Numbered from the stretch's first letter, positions 25,127 to 34,817 are shown. The stretch: DNA of 64,000 bases from Clostridiales bacterium (GCA_003150405.1 QAMM01000002.1:124001-188000), one strand, 5' to 3'. The notes: generated by a model from the sequence alone, not told the origin. Numbers and translations: made by a program.

Positions 25127-25813
25127 TCAGGCGTTCCACTTATACCCATAGCCCCACACCGTTTGGATGTACGCCGGGTTAGACGGTTCGTCTTCAATCT
25201 TCATCCGCAGCCGCCGGATGTTCACATCCACAATTTTGTCGTCGCCGTCATAGCTGTCTCCCCACACCTCGTTGAGAATGCGGGCACGCTCCAGCGCCAC
25301 CTTTTGGTTGCGCAGGAAAAAGTCCACAATCTGGTACTCCACCTGGGTCAGATCAACCGGAGCGCCGTTTTTGGTGAGCAGGCGGCTTTTGCGGTTGAGC
25401 ACAAACGGTCCGGACTGCACCGTTTCATTCTGCGTTCCGCTTATCATCTGAACCCTCCGGTAAACAGCGTCTACCCGTGCCACCAGCTCAGATGGGCTGA
25501 ACGGCTTGGTCACATAGTCGTCAGCACCGAGCATCAGCCCGCGCACCTTATCCATTTCCTGCGTTTTCGCGGTCAGCATAATAATACCCACTGTACTGCT
25601 CATTTCCCGAATGCGCTTACAGGTGGTGAACCCGTCAATTCCCTCCATCATAATATCCAAAAGTACAACGTCAAAGCCGCCCTCCGCCTCAAAACGCGCA
25701 AGAGCATCTTCTCCGCTGGAAACGTCGGTTACATCGTAGCCAGAACGCTGGAGATTAATCACCACAAAATCGCGGATAGCGTCTTCATCTTCACACACTA
25801 AAATTCGTTTCAT
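25127..25813 (-). CDS. OmpR/PhoB-family response regulator
   Basis: A 228-residue response regulator. The receiver domain spans residues 1-120 with acidic residues E8/D9, phospho-acceptor D53 (LLDIMM), T81 and K103. The C-terminal winged-helix DNA-binding domain (about 130-228) has LTQVEYQIVDFFL, RARILNEVWGDSYDGDDKIVDV and VWGYGYKW. It is the partner of the histidine kinase directly downstream. Confidence 0.95.
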   Translation of the reverse strand: MKRILVCEDEDAIRDFVVINLQRSGYDVTDVSSGEDALARFEAEGGFDVVLLDIMMEGIDGFTTCKRIREMSSTVGIIMLTAKTQEMDKVRGLMLGADDYVTKPFSPSELVARVDAVYRRVQMISGTQNETVQSGPFVLNRKSRLLTKNGAPVDLTQVEYQIVDFFLRNQKVALERARILNEVWGDSYDGDDKIVDVNIRRLRMKIEDEPSNPAYIQTVWGYGYKWNA

Positions 25814-25834
25814 CTTCGGCAGTCCTTTCTCGGG

Positions 25835-27163
25835 TTACAACAAGGTGGAAAATCTCGCATACACATCTTCTTTGGTCAGCCGGTAGCGTTCGTCCGCATC
25901 CGGGTTAATTTTGGCCCAGTAACCGATCTGCCCGATGGAGGCAATTTTAAAATACCCCTCCAAGTTCTTTTGGGCCGTGTCCGAACGCTGGAGTGTACGA
26001 ATACGCAGGATCTCCTGCGTCTCATCCTTTAAATCACCAGTATAACGGAAAAACTTAACCTCGTTCTGGTCAGCCAGAACGCTGGCGCTTACTTCCTCCT
26101 TCCAGTTGTCCGGCACCTGAAAACGGAATCCGTTTGCCGTGTCAACATAACTGGTCTCCTTTATCAGAAAGCGCCCTTCCTCGTAAGCCATCCATTCGGT
26201 GTAGGAGAGCCCAGACGTGTTGTTATAACCGGGCATCAGGGCCAAATGAGGCACCTTGTAGTACCGGTCATGGCTGATGTCGCTGCTGTACAGCGTCTGA
26301 TCGCGCAAAGTTGCCGTTACAAGGTTGTTTTTCGCATTTTCCTGATAAGTACAGTTATACAATGCATCGTTATACACCGTGAGAATTTCGGTGCAGAGCT
26401 CATTGCCGACCTTTCCGTCCATAAACAAAGCCGACTGCTGCCCGGAACCGTTGCCTGCAATATAACCGGACACCAGATTGACGTATTCCTCGACCGGCTC
26501 GTACATGGCCACTTCATCTTTTACCACAAAACCCTTTTGAGGCTCATAGCACAAGAGCTTGGCTGTTGTCTGAGCTGAGTTTCCTTTGTTGCTCACATAA
26601 ACCAGATGGTCAAGGGGCGTATCTGGTGTGCGCAGCAGCGAAAGCGCTTCGTACTCACGGCTATCCACCGCACGAAGCATCCCCTCTGCATAACGGTAAA
26701 TGGTCAGAATACGGTTTCGTTTTCCATCGCCACGGTAACCAATTACCAAATTCACCGGATCACCGGAACCAAAATTTCCGAAAACTATCTGATCGACATC
26801 GGCGGCTTCCCCCGCAATATCGCACATGGAGACCCAGGAGCCGTCCCCGGTCTGGTCAAGCACGTTGACTCGCACCGCAGTTCCCGAGTTGGCTTGCAGA
26901 CTGTTCTGGTAAAAGACAATCGCCTCATTGGTCGGCTCACTGTCAATGTTTTTAAAAACAAAAGCCGAACGGTATTCCCCGGTCTGCGGGTACTTGAGCT
27001 GGATATTGCTTCCCACCTGTGCCTTGAGCGCCTCGTAAATGGCGTTCTGCTGTTCGGTCAGGCGCGGCGGCTGCATGGCTCCCTCTACGGTCAGCAGGTT
27101 GCCGTTGCAGCCGCTGAGCGGGAGCAGCATCAACAATAAAACCAGTGCGGCAAATCGCTTCAT
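25835..27163 (-). CDS. putative lipoprotein in a two-component operon
   Basis: A 442-residue protein from ATG 27163 after AGGAGG. The signal peptide MKRFAALVLLLMLLPLSGC has a clear lipobox (LSGC, lipid Cys at 19), so it should sit on the outer membrane face. The mature part is mostly beta-rich and has no domain I recognise. Segments such as EYRSAFVFKNIDSEPTNEAI and VIGYRGDGKRNRILTIYRY resemble beta-propeller or VCBS-like strands, but this is only an impression. Position between a VanZ-like gene and the response regulator suggests a sensory or accessory role for the two-component pair. Confidence 0.82.
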   Translation of the reverse strand: MKRFAALVLLLMLLPLSGCNGNLLTVEGAMQPPRLTEQQNAIYEALKAQVGSNIQLKYPQTGEYRSAFVFKNIDSEPTNEAIVFYQNSLQANSGTAVRVNVLDQTGDGSWVSMCDIAGEAADVDQIVFGNFGSGDPVNLVIGYRGDGKRNRILTIYRYAEGMLRAVDSREYEALSLLRTPDTPLDHLVYVSNKGNSAQTTAKLLCYEPQKGFVVKDEVAMYEPVEEYVNLVSGYIAGNGSGQQSALFMDGKVGNELCTEILTVYNDALYNCTYQENAKNNLVTATLRDQTLYSSDISHDRYYKVPHLALMPGYNNTSGLSYTEWMAYEEGRFLIKETSYVDTANGFRFQVPDNWKEEVSASVLADQNEVKFFRYTGDLKDETQEILRIRTLQRSDTAQKNLEGYFKIASIGQIGYWAKINPDADERYRLTKEDVYARFSTLL

Positions 27164-27210
27164 GGGACCTCCTATTGCAAGATAACACGTCTTTGTAAAA
27201 GACAATTCTT

Positions 27211-28044
27211 TTATTTTTTATGAGAACCAAACGAAAACAGCTTAAGATTTTTGTTTTTATGCCAACGGCGGTAGATGCATTCTGCCAGCCAGCAAACCAG
27301 CATACCTAACAACCCGCCGAGGAAATTCAAAATAACGTCGTCCACATCGCTGGCACCGGTTTTGAATACATATTGAAGCACCTCCACCAACACCGGAACT
27401 GCCAGCAGGATAAACACCCGGAGCACTAGATGGATGCGGTGAGAAAACACCGAAAGGTAAAACCCAAGCGGCACAAAGATAAGCACATTGCCCGCCAAAT
27501 TTAGAATTTTGTTTCCATCGCTGAGCGCATGAGTGCTCAGGTACATCCAAATCGTCTTAAACGGAATGAGATTGACACAGCGGTACTCCACCCCCCGGTT
27601 GACCGAGCCAAAAAAGAGCAGTGCTACCAGCGAAAGCAGATAGATAACAAAAAACACAATGCTGACTGTTTTAAAAAAATCCTCAAAGCCCTGCAGCTTC
27701 TTTTTGCGGTCACAAAGCCTTGCAGCCGAACAGACAAACGTTGGTGCAATCCAGTTCACCGCCAGCAGAATAAAAGACTTGTTTTCAATCCCCACCCGCA
27801 TATCCATCAAAAAGTCCAGCAAAACCACAATGCTTGCAACGCCGCATATTGTGGTTACATAAACGCTGCACCGGTCATAGCTTTTGTTGATAAGCAGCAG
27901 CACGGCTGCTGCCGCCGCGCACAGCACAAAGGAAATACACAGGCTTACAATCGTATCGACAAACGACATGAGCGCAATCTCAATTAAAACATACCCCATG
28001 CCGACAACACAAGGGAAGGTCGCGCTTTTCAACCACAGTTTCAT
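27211..28044 (-). CDS. VanZ-like family membrane protein
   Basis: A 277-residue protein with about eight hydrophobic segments. The C-terminal half has the VanZ family pattern: NLIPFKTIW, NLAGNVLIFVPLGFYLSVF, VLVEVLQYVFKTGASDVDDVI and LNFLGGLLGML. VanZ of enterococci gives low-level teicoplanin resistance by an unclear route, and most homologues are uncharacterised. It is the first gene of the long minus-strand operon. The N-terminal half is an extra membrane region beyond the core domain. Confidence 0.85.
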   Translation of the reverse strand: MKLWLKSATFPCVVGMGYVLIEIALMSFVDTIVSLCISFVLCAAAAAVLLLINKSYDRCSVYVTTICGVASIVVLLDFLMDMRVGIENKSFILLAVNWIAPTFVCSAARLCDRKKKLQGFEDFFKTVSIVFFVIYLLSLVALLFFGSVNRGVEYRCVNLIPFKTIWMYLSTHALSDGNKILNLAGNVLIFVPLGFYLSVFSHRIHLVLRVFILLAVPVLVEVLQYVFKTGASDVDDVILNFLGGLLGMLVCWLAECIYRRWHKNKNLKLFSFGSHKK

Positions 28045-28215
28045 TGCGGCTATCTCCTACCAATCATTTTCAAAAATCCCTTTCGCCGCAATATTCCCAT
28101 TTCAGCCGGAAAGCGGCGTCCTTTTTAAACCAAGTAAATTTATTTTACCATAGAAGCAGCGGAAATACCACCGATTTTTGAAGTTTCACATCCATAGGAC
28201 CGCCCCGAAAAAGGA

Positions 28216-28244
28216 TTGACACTTTTTGCCCGCAATGATACGAT
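28216..28244 (+). promoter_or_regulatory. putative promoter of glpK
   Basis: A perfect TTGACA -35 box (28216-28221) and TACGAT -10 (28239-28244) with 17-bp spacing and a TG extension, about 50 bp before the glpK start. Confidence 0.5.
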
Positions 28245-28291
28245 TAATACAATATTCGATTCTCTGCCGGGCTGTGAAAGGGGCTGCTGCT

Positions 28292-29779
28292 GTGAAAAAG
28301 TATATCATCGCGCTGGATCAGGGCACCACAAGTTCCCGCGCCATCCTGTTTGACAACGAACAGAACATTGTAGAGATTGCTCAAAAAGAACTGGAGCAGT
28401 ATTATCCTCAGCCTGGATGGGTGGAGCACGACCCCATGGAGATTTATTCCTCCCAGTCTGCTGTGATGACTGAGGTGCTGCTTCAGGCAGGAATTGACAT
28501 CAAAGACGTTGCCGGCATCGGTATTACCAATCAGCGGGAGACTGCTATTGTTTGGGATAAAAAAACCGGCCGTCCCATCCACAACGCCATTGTCTGGCAG
28601 TGCCGCCGCACGGCAGAAATCTGCGAACAGCTCAGGGCGAATGGGCATGAACCGTATATTACCCAAACAACTGGGCTGATTGCAGACGCCTATTTTTCCG
28701 GTACCAAAATTCGCTGGATTCTCGACCATGTCCCAGGCGCCCAGCAACGCGCCGAAAATGGCGAACTGCTGTTCGGTACGGTGGACAGCTGGCTGGTCTG
28801 GAAAATGACCGGCGGGCGGGTTCACATCACCGACTATACAAACGCCTCCCGCACCATGCTGTTTGACATCCGAAAGCTCTGTTGGGACGATCGTATGCTC
28901 CAAATTCTGAACATCCCAAAATGCATGCTGCCGGAGGTGCACAGCAGCAGTGAGGTGTACGGCACCGTCAATCTCTACGGGCAGGAGGTGCCGATTGCCG
29001 GCATCGCCGGGGATCAGCACGCCGCGCTGTTCGGCCAGACCTGCTTTGCGCCGGGCGACGCCAAAAACACCTACGGCACCGGCTGCTTTCTGTTGATGAA
29101 CACCGGAAAAGAGCTCTGCCGTTCCAAAAACGGCCTGCTCACCACCATAGGCATTGGGCTCAAAGGAGACGTTCAGTATGCCATTGAGGGCAGCATCTTT
29201 GTTGGCGGTGCTGTAGTGCAATGGCTGAGGGATGAACTCGGCTTTATTTCCGAGTCGCGCGACAGCGAGTATTTTGCCCGCAAGGTTCCGGACAACGGCG
29301 GTGTGTTTGTTGTTCCCGCTTTTGCCGGGCTCGGTGCACCCCATTGGGATATGTACGCCCGCGGCGCTATTTTCGGGCTGACCCGCGGAAGCGGAAGCAA
29401 CCATATCATCCGGGCGGCGCTGGAATCCATCGCCTACCAGAGCCGCGAGGTGCTGGACGCCATTGTTGCGGATACCGGCATTGACATCGCTGAGCTCCGG
29501 GCGGACGGTGGGGCGAGCGCCAACAGCTTTCTCATGCAGTTCCAGGCGGATATTTTAAACCGCCCGGTGCGCCGTCCCATGATCCGTGAAACTACCGCGC
29601 TCGGCGCAGCCTATCTTGCCGGTCTCGCCACAGGGATCTGGAAAAGCACCGACGAAATCAAGCGCCAATGGACGCTCGACAAACTGTTCACTCCCAGTAT
29701 GGAAGAACCAGTCCGCGCCGCAAACTGGGCCGGATGGAAAAAAGCCGTTGCGCGCAGCAAAGGCTGGGCAGAAGGCTAA
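28292..29779 (+). CDS. glpK: glycerol kinase
   Basis: Phosphorylates glycerol to glycerol-3-phosphate. I chose GTG 28292 ([20 protein letters not shown] follows), eight bases after GAAAGGGG; an earlier ATG adds 22 atypical residues. It is 495 residues, the normal length. FGGY kinase features are the N-terminal [10 protein letters not shown] phosphate loop, [28 protein letters not shown], and the C-terminal [20 protein letters not shown]. No glycerol facilitator gene is adjacent. Confidence 0.97.
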   Translation: MKKYIIALDQGTTSSRAILFDNEQNIVEIAQKELEQYYPQPGWVEHDPMEIYSSQSAVMTEVLLQAGIDIKDVAGIGITNQRETAIVWDKKTGRPIHNAIVWQCRRTAEICEQLRANGHEPYITQTTGLIADAYFSGTKIRWILDHVPGAQQRAENGELLFGTVDSWLVWKMTGGRVHITDYTNASRTMLFDIRKLCWDDRMLQILNIPKCMLPEVHSSSEVYGTVNLYGQEVPIAGIAGDQHAALFGQTCFAPGDAKNTYGTGCFLLMNTGKELCRSKNGLLTTIGIGLKGDVQYAIEGSIFVGGAVVQWLRDELGFISESRDSEYFARKVPDNGGVFVVPAFAGLGAPHWDMYARGAIFGLTRGSGSNHIIRAALESIAYQSREVLDAIVADTGIDIAELRADGGASANSFLMQFQADILNRPVRRPMIRETTALGAAYLAGLATGIWKSTDEIKRQWTLDKLFTPSMEEPVRAANWAGWKKAVARSKGWAEG

Positions 29780-29990
29780 ACCACACTTTACAATCCATAA
29801 GCACGGCGCAGGTGGTCGGCCCTTGTCCGACCAAAACCAGTTTTCATTTTATATGCCCGTGCCATGGCAGTACGCTTTAAAAGCTTGTACCGGCTGCTTG
29901 CCCACGCCGTAACGGCGAATATGCCGCAGGCTTCGTGCTCCGTTTTCCTCGGGCCGGACGGCTCCAAATTATAAAAGGATGTGTCGCTAT

Positions 29991-31265
29991 TTGAAACATT
30001 TTGAATCCATCGGCTTCGGCCCCGCAGATATTCTACTGCCCCGCAACGCAGATTTAAACAAATGGTGCGTAGTCGCCTGTGACCAGTACACCTCTGAACC
30101 GGATTACTGGGAAAAGGCCGCTGCCATCGTTGGTGATGCGCCAAGCACGCTGAACCTCGTTTTCCCGGAAATCTACCTGGAGGAGCCGGGGTTTGATCAG
30201 CGCATTTCCTCTATCCAGTGCGCTATGAACCGTTATCTCGACTCTGGCGTATTTGTAGCCCATCCGCAGGCGTTCATCCTCACCCGCCGCACCCAGGCGG
30301 ACGGCAAGGTGCGCACCGGCCTAATAGGCGCAGTCGATCTGGAACAGTACGATTACAACAAGGGCTCCACCACCCGCATCCGCGCAACCGAAGGCACCGT
30401 GCTGGAACGCATTCCGCCGCGGGTGCGGGTACGGGAAAACGCACCCCTTGAGCTGCCGCATATCATGCTGCTGATTGACGATCCAGAGCACACCGTCATT
30501 GAACCGCTCGCCGAAAAGCGCGGCAGTTACCGCAGGGTGTATGAAACCGAACTGATGTTAAACGGCGGCTCGGTTGAGGGCTATCTCGTCGACCAGTCGG
30601 ATTACGAATCCCTTGCCAGTGCGTTTGAAGCACTTGCCAAACCGGAGGCATTTGCGCAAAAATATGGCAAACCGGCCTCGGAAAACCTGGTTTTTGCCGT
30701 TGGAGACGGCAACCATTCCCTCGCCACTGCCAAAGCCTGTTACGAAAACCTCAAACAGCAGGTGGGTGAGACGGCGGCCAAGGCTTCCCCTGCCCGTTAT
30801 GCGCTGGTGGAGCTTGTTAACCTGCACGATCCTTCGCTGGAGTTTGAAGCCATTCACCGCATTGTATTTGACGTTGATCCGGAGGATCTACTGTCCTCCC
30901 TGCACAGTGAATGCGGTGCTGTAGACGGCGAGACGGAAGGCCACGCCTTTGACTACATTTATCAGGGCAAACGAGGTACTCTCACGGTGTCGCATCCACA
31001 GGCCAATCTCGCCGTCGGCACCCTGCAACATTTCCTGGACGGCTATCTCGCCGCCAAAGGCGGGCGTGTCGATTACATCCACGGCGCAGAGGTCGTGGAA
31101 AAGCTTGCGGCAGAGCCAGGGAGCATCGGCTTCCTTCTGCCGGATATGCAAAAAAGCGAGCTTTACCCCACTGTGATTCTCGATTCCGCCCTCCCCCGCA
31201 AAACCTTCTCAATGGGGCATGCCTGGGATAAACGGTATTATCTGGAAGCACGCAAAATCAAATAG
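29991..31265 (+). CDS. DUF1015 family protein
   Basis: A 424-residue protein. The ATG at 29979 has no spaced ribosome binding site, so I prefer TTG 29991, ten bases after AAAGGA; this is uncertain. DUF1015 proteins belong to the ParB/sulfiredoxin-related fold that includes ADP/ATP-dependent serine kinases, and family members are often near serine biosynthesis genes. Conserved family parts seen here are VACDQYTSEPDYW near the start, the MLLIDDPE region, and VFAVGDGNHSLATAKACYE. No serine genes are adjacent, so the reaction remains open. It ends before a perfect palindrome. Confidence 0.82.
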   Translation: MKHFESIGFGPADILLPRNADLNKWCVVACDQYTSEPDYWEKAAAIVGDAPSTLNLVFPEIYLEEPGFDQRISSIQCAMNRYLDSGVFVAHPQAFILTRRTQADGKVRTGLIGAVDLEQYDYNKGSTTRIRATEGTVLERIPPRVRVRENAPLELPHIMLLIDDPEHTVIEPLAEKRGSYRRVYETELMLNGGSVEGYLVDQSDYESLASAFEALAKPEAFAQKYGKPASENLVFAVGDGNHSLATAKACYENLKQQVGETAAKASPARYALVELVNLHDPSLEFEAIHRIVFDVDPEDLLSSLHSECGAVDGETEGHAFDYIYQGKRGTLTVSHPQANLAVGTLQHFLDGYLAAKGGRVDYIHGAEVVEKLAAEPGSIGFLLPDMQKSELYPTVILDSALPRKTFSMGHAWDKRYYLEARKIK

Positions 31266-31294
31266 AACCGGGCAAACCACCCAAAGCCTCACAC

Positions 31295-31320
31295 CCCCCT
31301 TCGGAAATTTCCGAAGGGGG
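31295..31320. repeat. perfect 26-bp palindrome after the DUF1015 gene
   Basis: CCCCCTTCGGAAA joins its own reverse complement with no loop spacer. There is no T run on either side, so it is not a standard terminator, though it may act as one or as a cruciform. Confidence 0.6.
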
Positions 31321-31483
31321 AAATTGGATTTTATAAAATAAAAGCGGTACAGCCATTTCTACGCGGCAAGGCGCAACCTGTATCTTTGAAATCCAAGCAT
31401 TCATCTGGTTCCCAGCTGCGGGAGCTGTACAAGCAAAATGAACCTCTAATCGCATCCAAGCACGTCTTTTGCACTTTTCCGCC

Positions 31484-31536
31484 CATCTGCAAAACAGCGG
31501 CTCCGTGCACCGCTGTCACCGTATTATGGGCAGATG
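31484..31536. repeat. nested inverted repeats upstream of the thrS promoter
   Basis: Outer arms CATCTGC (31484-31490) and GCAGATG (31530-31536) enclose inner arms ACAGCGG (31494-31500) and CCGCTGT (31510-31516). It can fold as a two-tier hairpin about 50 bp upstream of the thrS -35 box. The rest of 31266-31583 shows no supported gene. Confidence 0.5.
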
Positions 31537-31583
31537 ATGCGCGCTGTTCTTACAAATAACGATGAAAATCTTTTGAAACCCGG

Positions 31584-31611
31584 TTGACATTTCCAAAAAG
31601 TTTGCTATCAT
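31584..31611 (+). promoter_or_regulatory. putative promoter of thrS
   Basis: TTGACA (31584-31589), 16-bp spacer and TATCAT (31606-31611), just upstream of the T-box leader. Confidence 0.7.
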
Positions 31612-31617
31612 AGAAAT

Positions 31618-31876
31618 AAGAAGCAAAGTGTTGAAAAGGACATGGCAACGCCCGCCGTCTGTCAGAGAACGCCGCCTTGCGCTGTGAGCGGTGTCAGAAC
31701 GAAAGGCCTTGTTACCACCTTGGAGCGTGCGGCAACCGGTTTCCGGAAGAACCGCAACGGAGTTTCGGCTCTCCGTTATCAAAAACCGCGAGCTGGCAGG
31801 GTTTCCTGCAAGTTGGGTGGAACCGTGGAGCAATTTGTGCCTCATCCCAATGGTTTTGGGATGAGGCTTGTTTTTT
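31618..31876 (+). promoter_or_regulatory. T-box leader (threonine-specific) of thrS
   Basis: The T-box core GGGTGGAACCGTGG lies at about 31815-31828. It is followed by a terminator (31838-31876) with stem GCCTCATCCCA/TGGGATGAGGC and a T run. A Thr codon ACC at 31714-31716 (or the next ACC) sits in the likely specifier loop. Uncharged tRNA-Thr would favour the antiterminator and allow thrS expression. Confidence 0.9.
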
Positions 31877-31990
31877 ATCCGCCGTTCCCCGCGGGATATG
31901 CGCCGTCGGCCCGATTTTGTCCCCGTCAACACATCTGTCCCGCCGCATTCCGCAGCGGGCTCTTCCGAATAGAAAGGATTGTGAGAATGT

Positions 31991-33892
31991 ATGATTCATG
32001 TCACACTCAAAGGCGGAACCGTCAAGGAATATGAAGCCGGCATTACGGCCGCCGACATTGCAAAAGACCTTGGAATGGGCCTTTACAAGGCCGCCTGTTG
32101 CTGCAAAATAAACGGCAACGTGTGCGACCTGCGCACCCCGCTGCACGAGGACTGCGAGCTCGCCATCTGCACCTTTGACGATGAAGACGGCAAAAAAACC
32201 TTCTGGCACACCTCTTCCCACCTGCTCGCGCAGGCGGTCAAGCAGCTGTTCCCGGAGGCAAAACTCGCCATAGGCCCGGCCATTGACAACGGCTTTTATT
32301 ATGATTTTGACGTCAAAGAGCCGTTTTCTGCCGAGGATCTTGAAAAAATTGAGGCTCTGATGAAGAAAAACGCCAAATCCAACCCAGATTTGGTCCGCTT
32401 TGAGCTTCCCCCGGAACAGGCTACCCAAAAAATGGAGTCCGAAGGCGAACCCTACAAAGTGGAACTCATTGCCGAGCATGCCGCTTCGGGCGAGCCGATT
32501 AGCTTTTATACGCTGGGGGATTTCACCGACCTCTGCGCCGGCCCGCACCTCATCAACACCGCGCCCATCAAGGCCATTAAGCTCACCAGTTCAACCGGCG
32601 CTTACTGGCGCGGCGATGCGAGCAAGCAACAGCTTTGCCGCATCTACGGCATCACCTTCCCCAAAGCGAGCGAGCTGGAAGCTTACCTCACCATGCTGGA
32701 GGAGGCCAAAAAGCGCGATCATCGCAAGCTCGGCAAAGAGCTGGAGCTTTTCACCATCATGGATGAAGGTCCTGGTTTCCCCTTCTTCCTCCCCAAAGGC
32801 ATGGTGCTGAAAAACCGCTTGATTGACTACTGGCGCCAGATCCACCGCGAAGCGGGCTATCAGGAAATCAGCACCCCGATGATCCTCTCCCGTTCCCTCT
32901 GGGAGCAGAGCGGCCATTGGGGCCATTACGAAAAAAATATGTACACCACCGTCATTGACGACCAGGACTTCGCCATTAAGCCGATGAACTGCCCCGGCGG
33001 CATCCTCGTCTACAAGACCAAAATGCACTCCTACCGCGACCTGCCGCTGCGGATGGGCGAGCTTGGCATTGTGCACCGCCACGAACTGTCCGGCGCCCTG
33101 CACGGGCTGATGCGGGTGCGCTGCTTCACCCAGGATGACGCGCATATCTTCATGATGCCAGAACAGATTAAGGATGAAATCAAAGGCGTTGTACGGTTGA
33201 TTGACAAAGTCTACCAGAATTTCGGCTTTGAATACCATATTGAGCTTTCGACCATGCCGGAGGATCACATGGGAGACGACGCACAGTGGGAGCTTGCAAC
33301 CGAAGCTCTGCGCGACGCCATTACCGAGCTCGGCTATGACTACGAGGTCAACGAGGGCGATGGTGCCTTCTACGGGCCGAAGCTCGACTTCCACCTGACC
33401 GACTGCATTGGCCGCACCTGGCAGTGTGGAACCATCCAGCTTGACTTTCAGCTTCCGGAACGGTTCCAACTGGAGTACACCGGCGCGGACGGCGAACGCC
33501 ATCGCCCCATCATGATTCACCGTGTGGTATTTGGCAGCATCGAACGGTTTATCGGCATCCTGACCGAGCATTACGCGGGCGCATTCCCGCTCTGGCTGGC
33601 TCCGGTTCAGGTCAAGGTCATCCCCATCAGCGAAAAGCACCTGGATTACGCAAAATCGGTTGCCGCTAAGCTCTTTGACGCCGGTGTAAGGGTTGAGACC
33701 GACGAACGCAACGAAAAAGTTGGATACAAAATCCGTGAAGCACAGCTTGAAAAGGTACCGCTTATGCTGGTTGTCGGCGACAAAGAGGCCGGCGAAGGCA
33801 CCGTCTCGGTTCGTGATCGTGACGCGGGCGATCTCGGCGCCATGTCCCTTGAGGCTTTCCTTGCAAAATACCAAGAGCCTTTCCAGGTGTAA
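31991..33892 (+). CDS. thrS: threonyl-tRNA synthetase
   Basis: Class II synthetase that charges tRNA-Thr. The 633-residue length is typical. In order it has an N-terminal TGS domain (1-60, MIHVTLKGG), the editing domain with HTSSHLLAQAVKQLFP, the class II core with motif 2 region VHRHELSGALHGLMRVRCFTQDD, PMNCPGGILVYK, and motif 3 (IMIHRVVFGSIERFIGIL), then the anticodon-binding domain. The start codon spacing to AAAGGA is long (12 bases). It is monocistronic under a T-box. Confidence 0.97.
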   Translation: MIHVTLKGGTVKEYEAGITAADIAKDLGMGLYKAACCCKINGNVCDLRTPLHEDCELAICTFDDEDGKKTFWHTSSHLLAQAVKQLFPEAKLAIGPAIDNGFYYDFDVKEPFSAEDLEKIEALMKKNAKSNPDLVRFELPPEQATQKMESEGEPYKVELIAEHAASGEPISFYTLGDFTDLCAGPHLINTAPIKAIKLTSSTGAYWRGDASKQQLCRIYGITFPKASELEAYLTMLEEAKKRDHRKLGKELELFTIMDEGPGFPFFLPKGMVLKNRLIDYWRQIHREAGYQEISTPMILSRSLWEQSGHWGHYEKNMYTTVIDDQDFAIKPMNCPGGILVYKTKMHSYRDLPLRMGELGIVHRHELSGALHGLMRVRCFTQDDAHIFMMPEQIKDEIKGVVRLIDKVYQNFGFEYHIELSTMPEDHMGDDAQWELATEALRDAITELGYDYEVNEGDGAFYGPKLDFHLTDCIGRTWQCGTIQLDFQLPERFQLEYTGADGERHRPIMIHRVVFGSIERFIGILTEHYAGAFPLWLAPVQVKVIPISEKHLDYAKSVAAKLFDAGVRVETDERNEKVGYKIREAQLEKVPLMLVVGDKEAGEGTVSVRDRDAGDLGAMSLEAFLAKYQEPFQV

Positions 33893-33893
33893 C

Positions 33894-33923
33894 TAAAAAC
33901 CGTATGGATTAATCTCCATACGG
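33894..33923 (-). terminator. intrinsic terminator of the LCP-like gene
   Basis: Minus strand: CCGTATGGA and TCCATACGG arms with 6-base loop followed by five T. The stem overlaps the stop codon at 33909. Confidence 0.75.
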
Positions 33924-34817
33924 CTCAAACCAGCTTTGTATCACCTCTTTGCCTTCGGGCGAAGGGGTGAATCTTTTTTCGTCCTTTGTCCCGGTATAGC
34001 TCCCGTCAATCAGTCGATATACCGCCTTATCCTGTTCCGATTGTGCAATATAGCCAATTGCTTCCTTGCGGACAGTGTAGTCGTAATTTGTAATATTGGT
34101 CTGCGCAAGGTCTACAAATGAGGCAAACAGCGCGTCTGCACGGCCTGCAATGCTGTCCACCAGCCGCTGCTCAATGCCCGAGGCAAGCAGCTCCGCCCGG
34201 CGTTTCAACGCTTCATTTTCCTCGATCCCTGCAACCAGCGGACTGCTCAGATATTCCAGCAGCTTTTTGCCGTTCAATAGCTGCAGCCCTTCCACAAGGC
34301 GGACGGTGCTTCCCTTTTCCGATGTATATTCCGTTGTTTGCTCCACATTGGTTTCTACGCCGCCAAACAGATCCACCAAGTCAATGAATTCTTCATTGTT
34401 GTATTTGACATAGCGGTCCACCTTGATGGAAAACACATTGCGCACGGCATCACAGACCATTTGTACGCCGCCGTAATCGTATAGCTCCGGCAGCGTGCCG
34501 GTCTTAATATTCACCGTCGCCTCAAGCTCCTGCGGAACTGGTACCAGCCGCAGCACCCGCTCGGCGGGATAAAACCGCATCAGCATGTAGCGGTCCGGCG
34601 GAACGGTATCATCCCGGCATCCCATAAATAGTATAGTCATGCTGTCCTCCGCTCGCGGCTGGTACCCTGGCGGTCCCGCCACCGATTGCTGGGATTCCTC
34701 CACCGGCGACGTAAGGCTAATTGCTGCCATAATGCCTGCACTCAGCAGCCCAAGCGCTGCAAGAGACGCCATAAATGCAAATGTAAACGCTTTAAAACCA
34801 ATGTGCTTTTTTGCCAT
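33909..34817 (-). CDS. divergent LytR-CpsA-Psr (LCP) domain membrane protein
   Basis: A 302-residue protein from ATG 34817 with GGGAGG upstream. It has one N-terminal membrane helix (about 10-35) and an extracellular domain that follows the LCP pattern: MTILFMGCRDD, RFYPAERVLRLVPVPQEL (91-98), ELYDYGGVQMVCDAV, IKVDRYVKYN and FGGVETNV (151-158). LCP enzymes attach teichoic acid or glycans to peptidoglycan. Here the usual IPRDT arginine motif reads VPQEL, so the catalytic phosphate-binding Arg is not where expected. It may be a non-catalytic relative with a structural or regulatory role. Confidence 0.72.
   Translation of the reverse strand: MAKKHIGFKAFTFAFMASLAALGLLSAGIMAAISLTSPVEESQQSVAGPPGYQPRAEDSMTILFMGCRDDTVPPDRYMLMRFYPAERVLRLVPVPQELEATVNIKTGTLPELYDYGGVQMVCDAVRNVFSIKVDRYVKYNNEEFIDLVDLFGGVETNVEQTTEYTSEKGSTVRLVEGLQLLNGKKLLEYLSSPLVAGIEENEALKRRAELLASGIEQRLVDSIAGRADALFASFVDLAQTNITNYDYTVRKEAIGYIAQSEQDKAVYRLIDGSYTGTKDEKRFTPSPEGKEVIQSWFEPYGD

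Noticed and set aside
29813..29833. TGGTCGG/CCGACCA hairpin after glpK
   Set aside because: No T run on either strand, and the arms are short, so I did not call a terminator.
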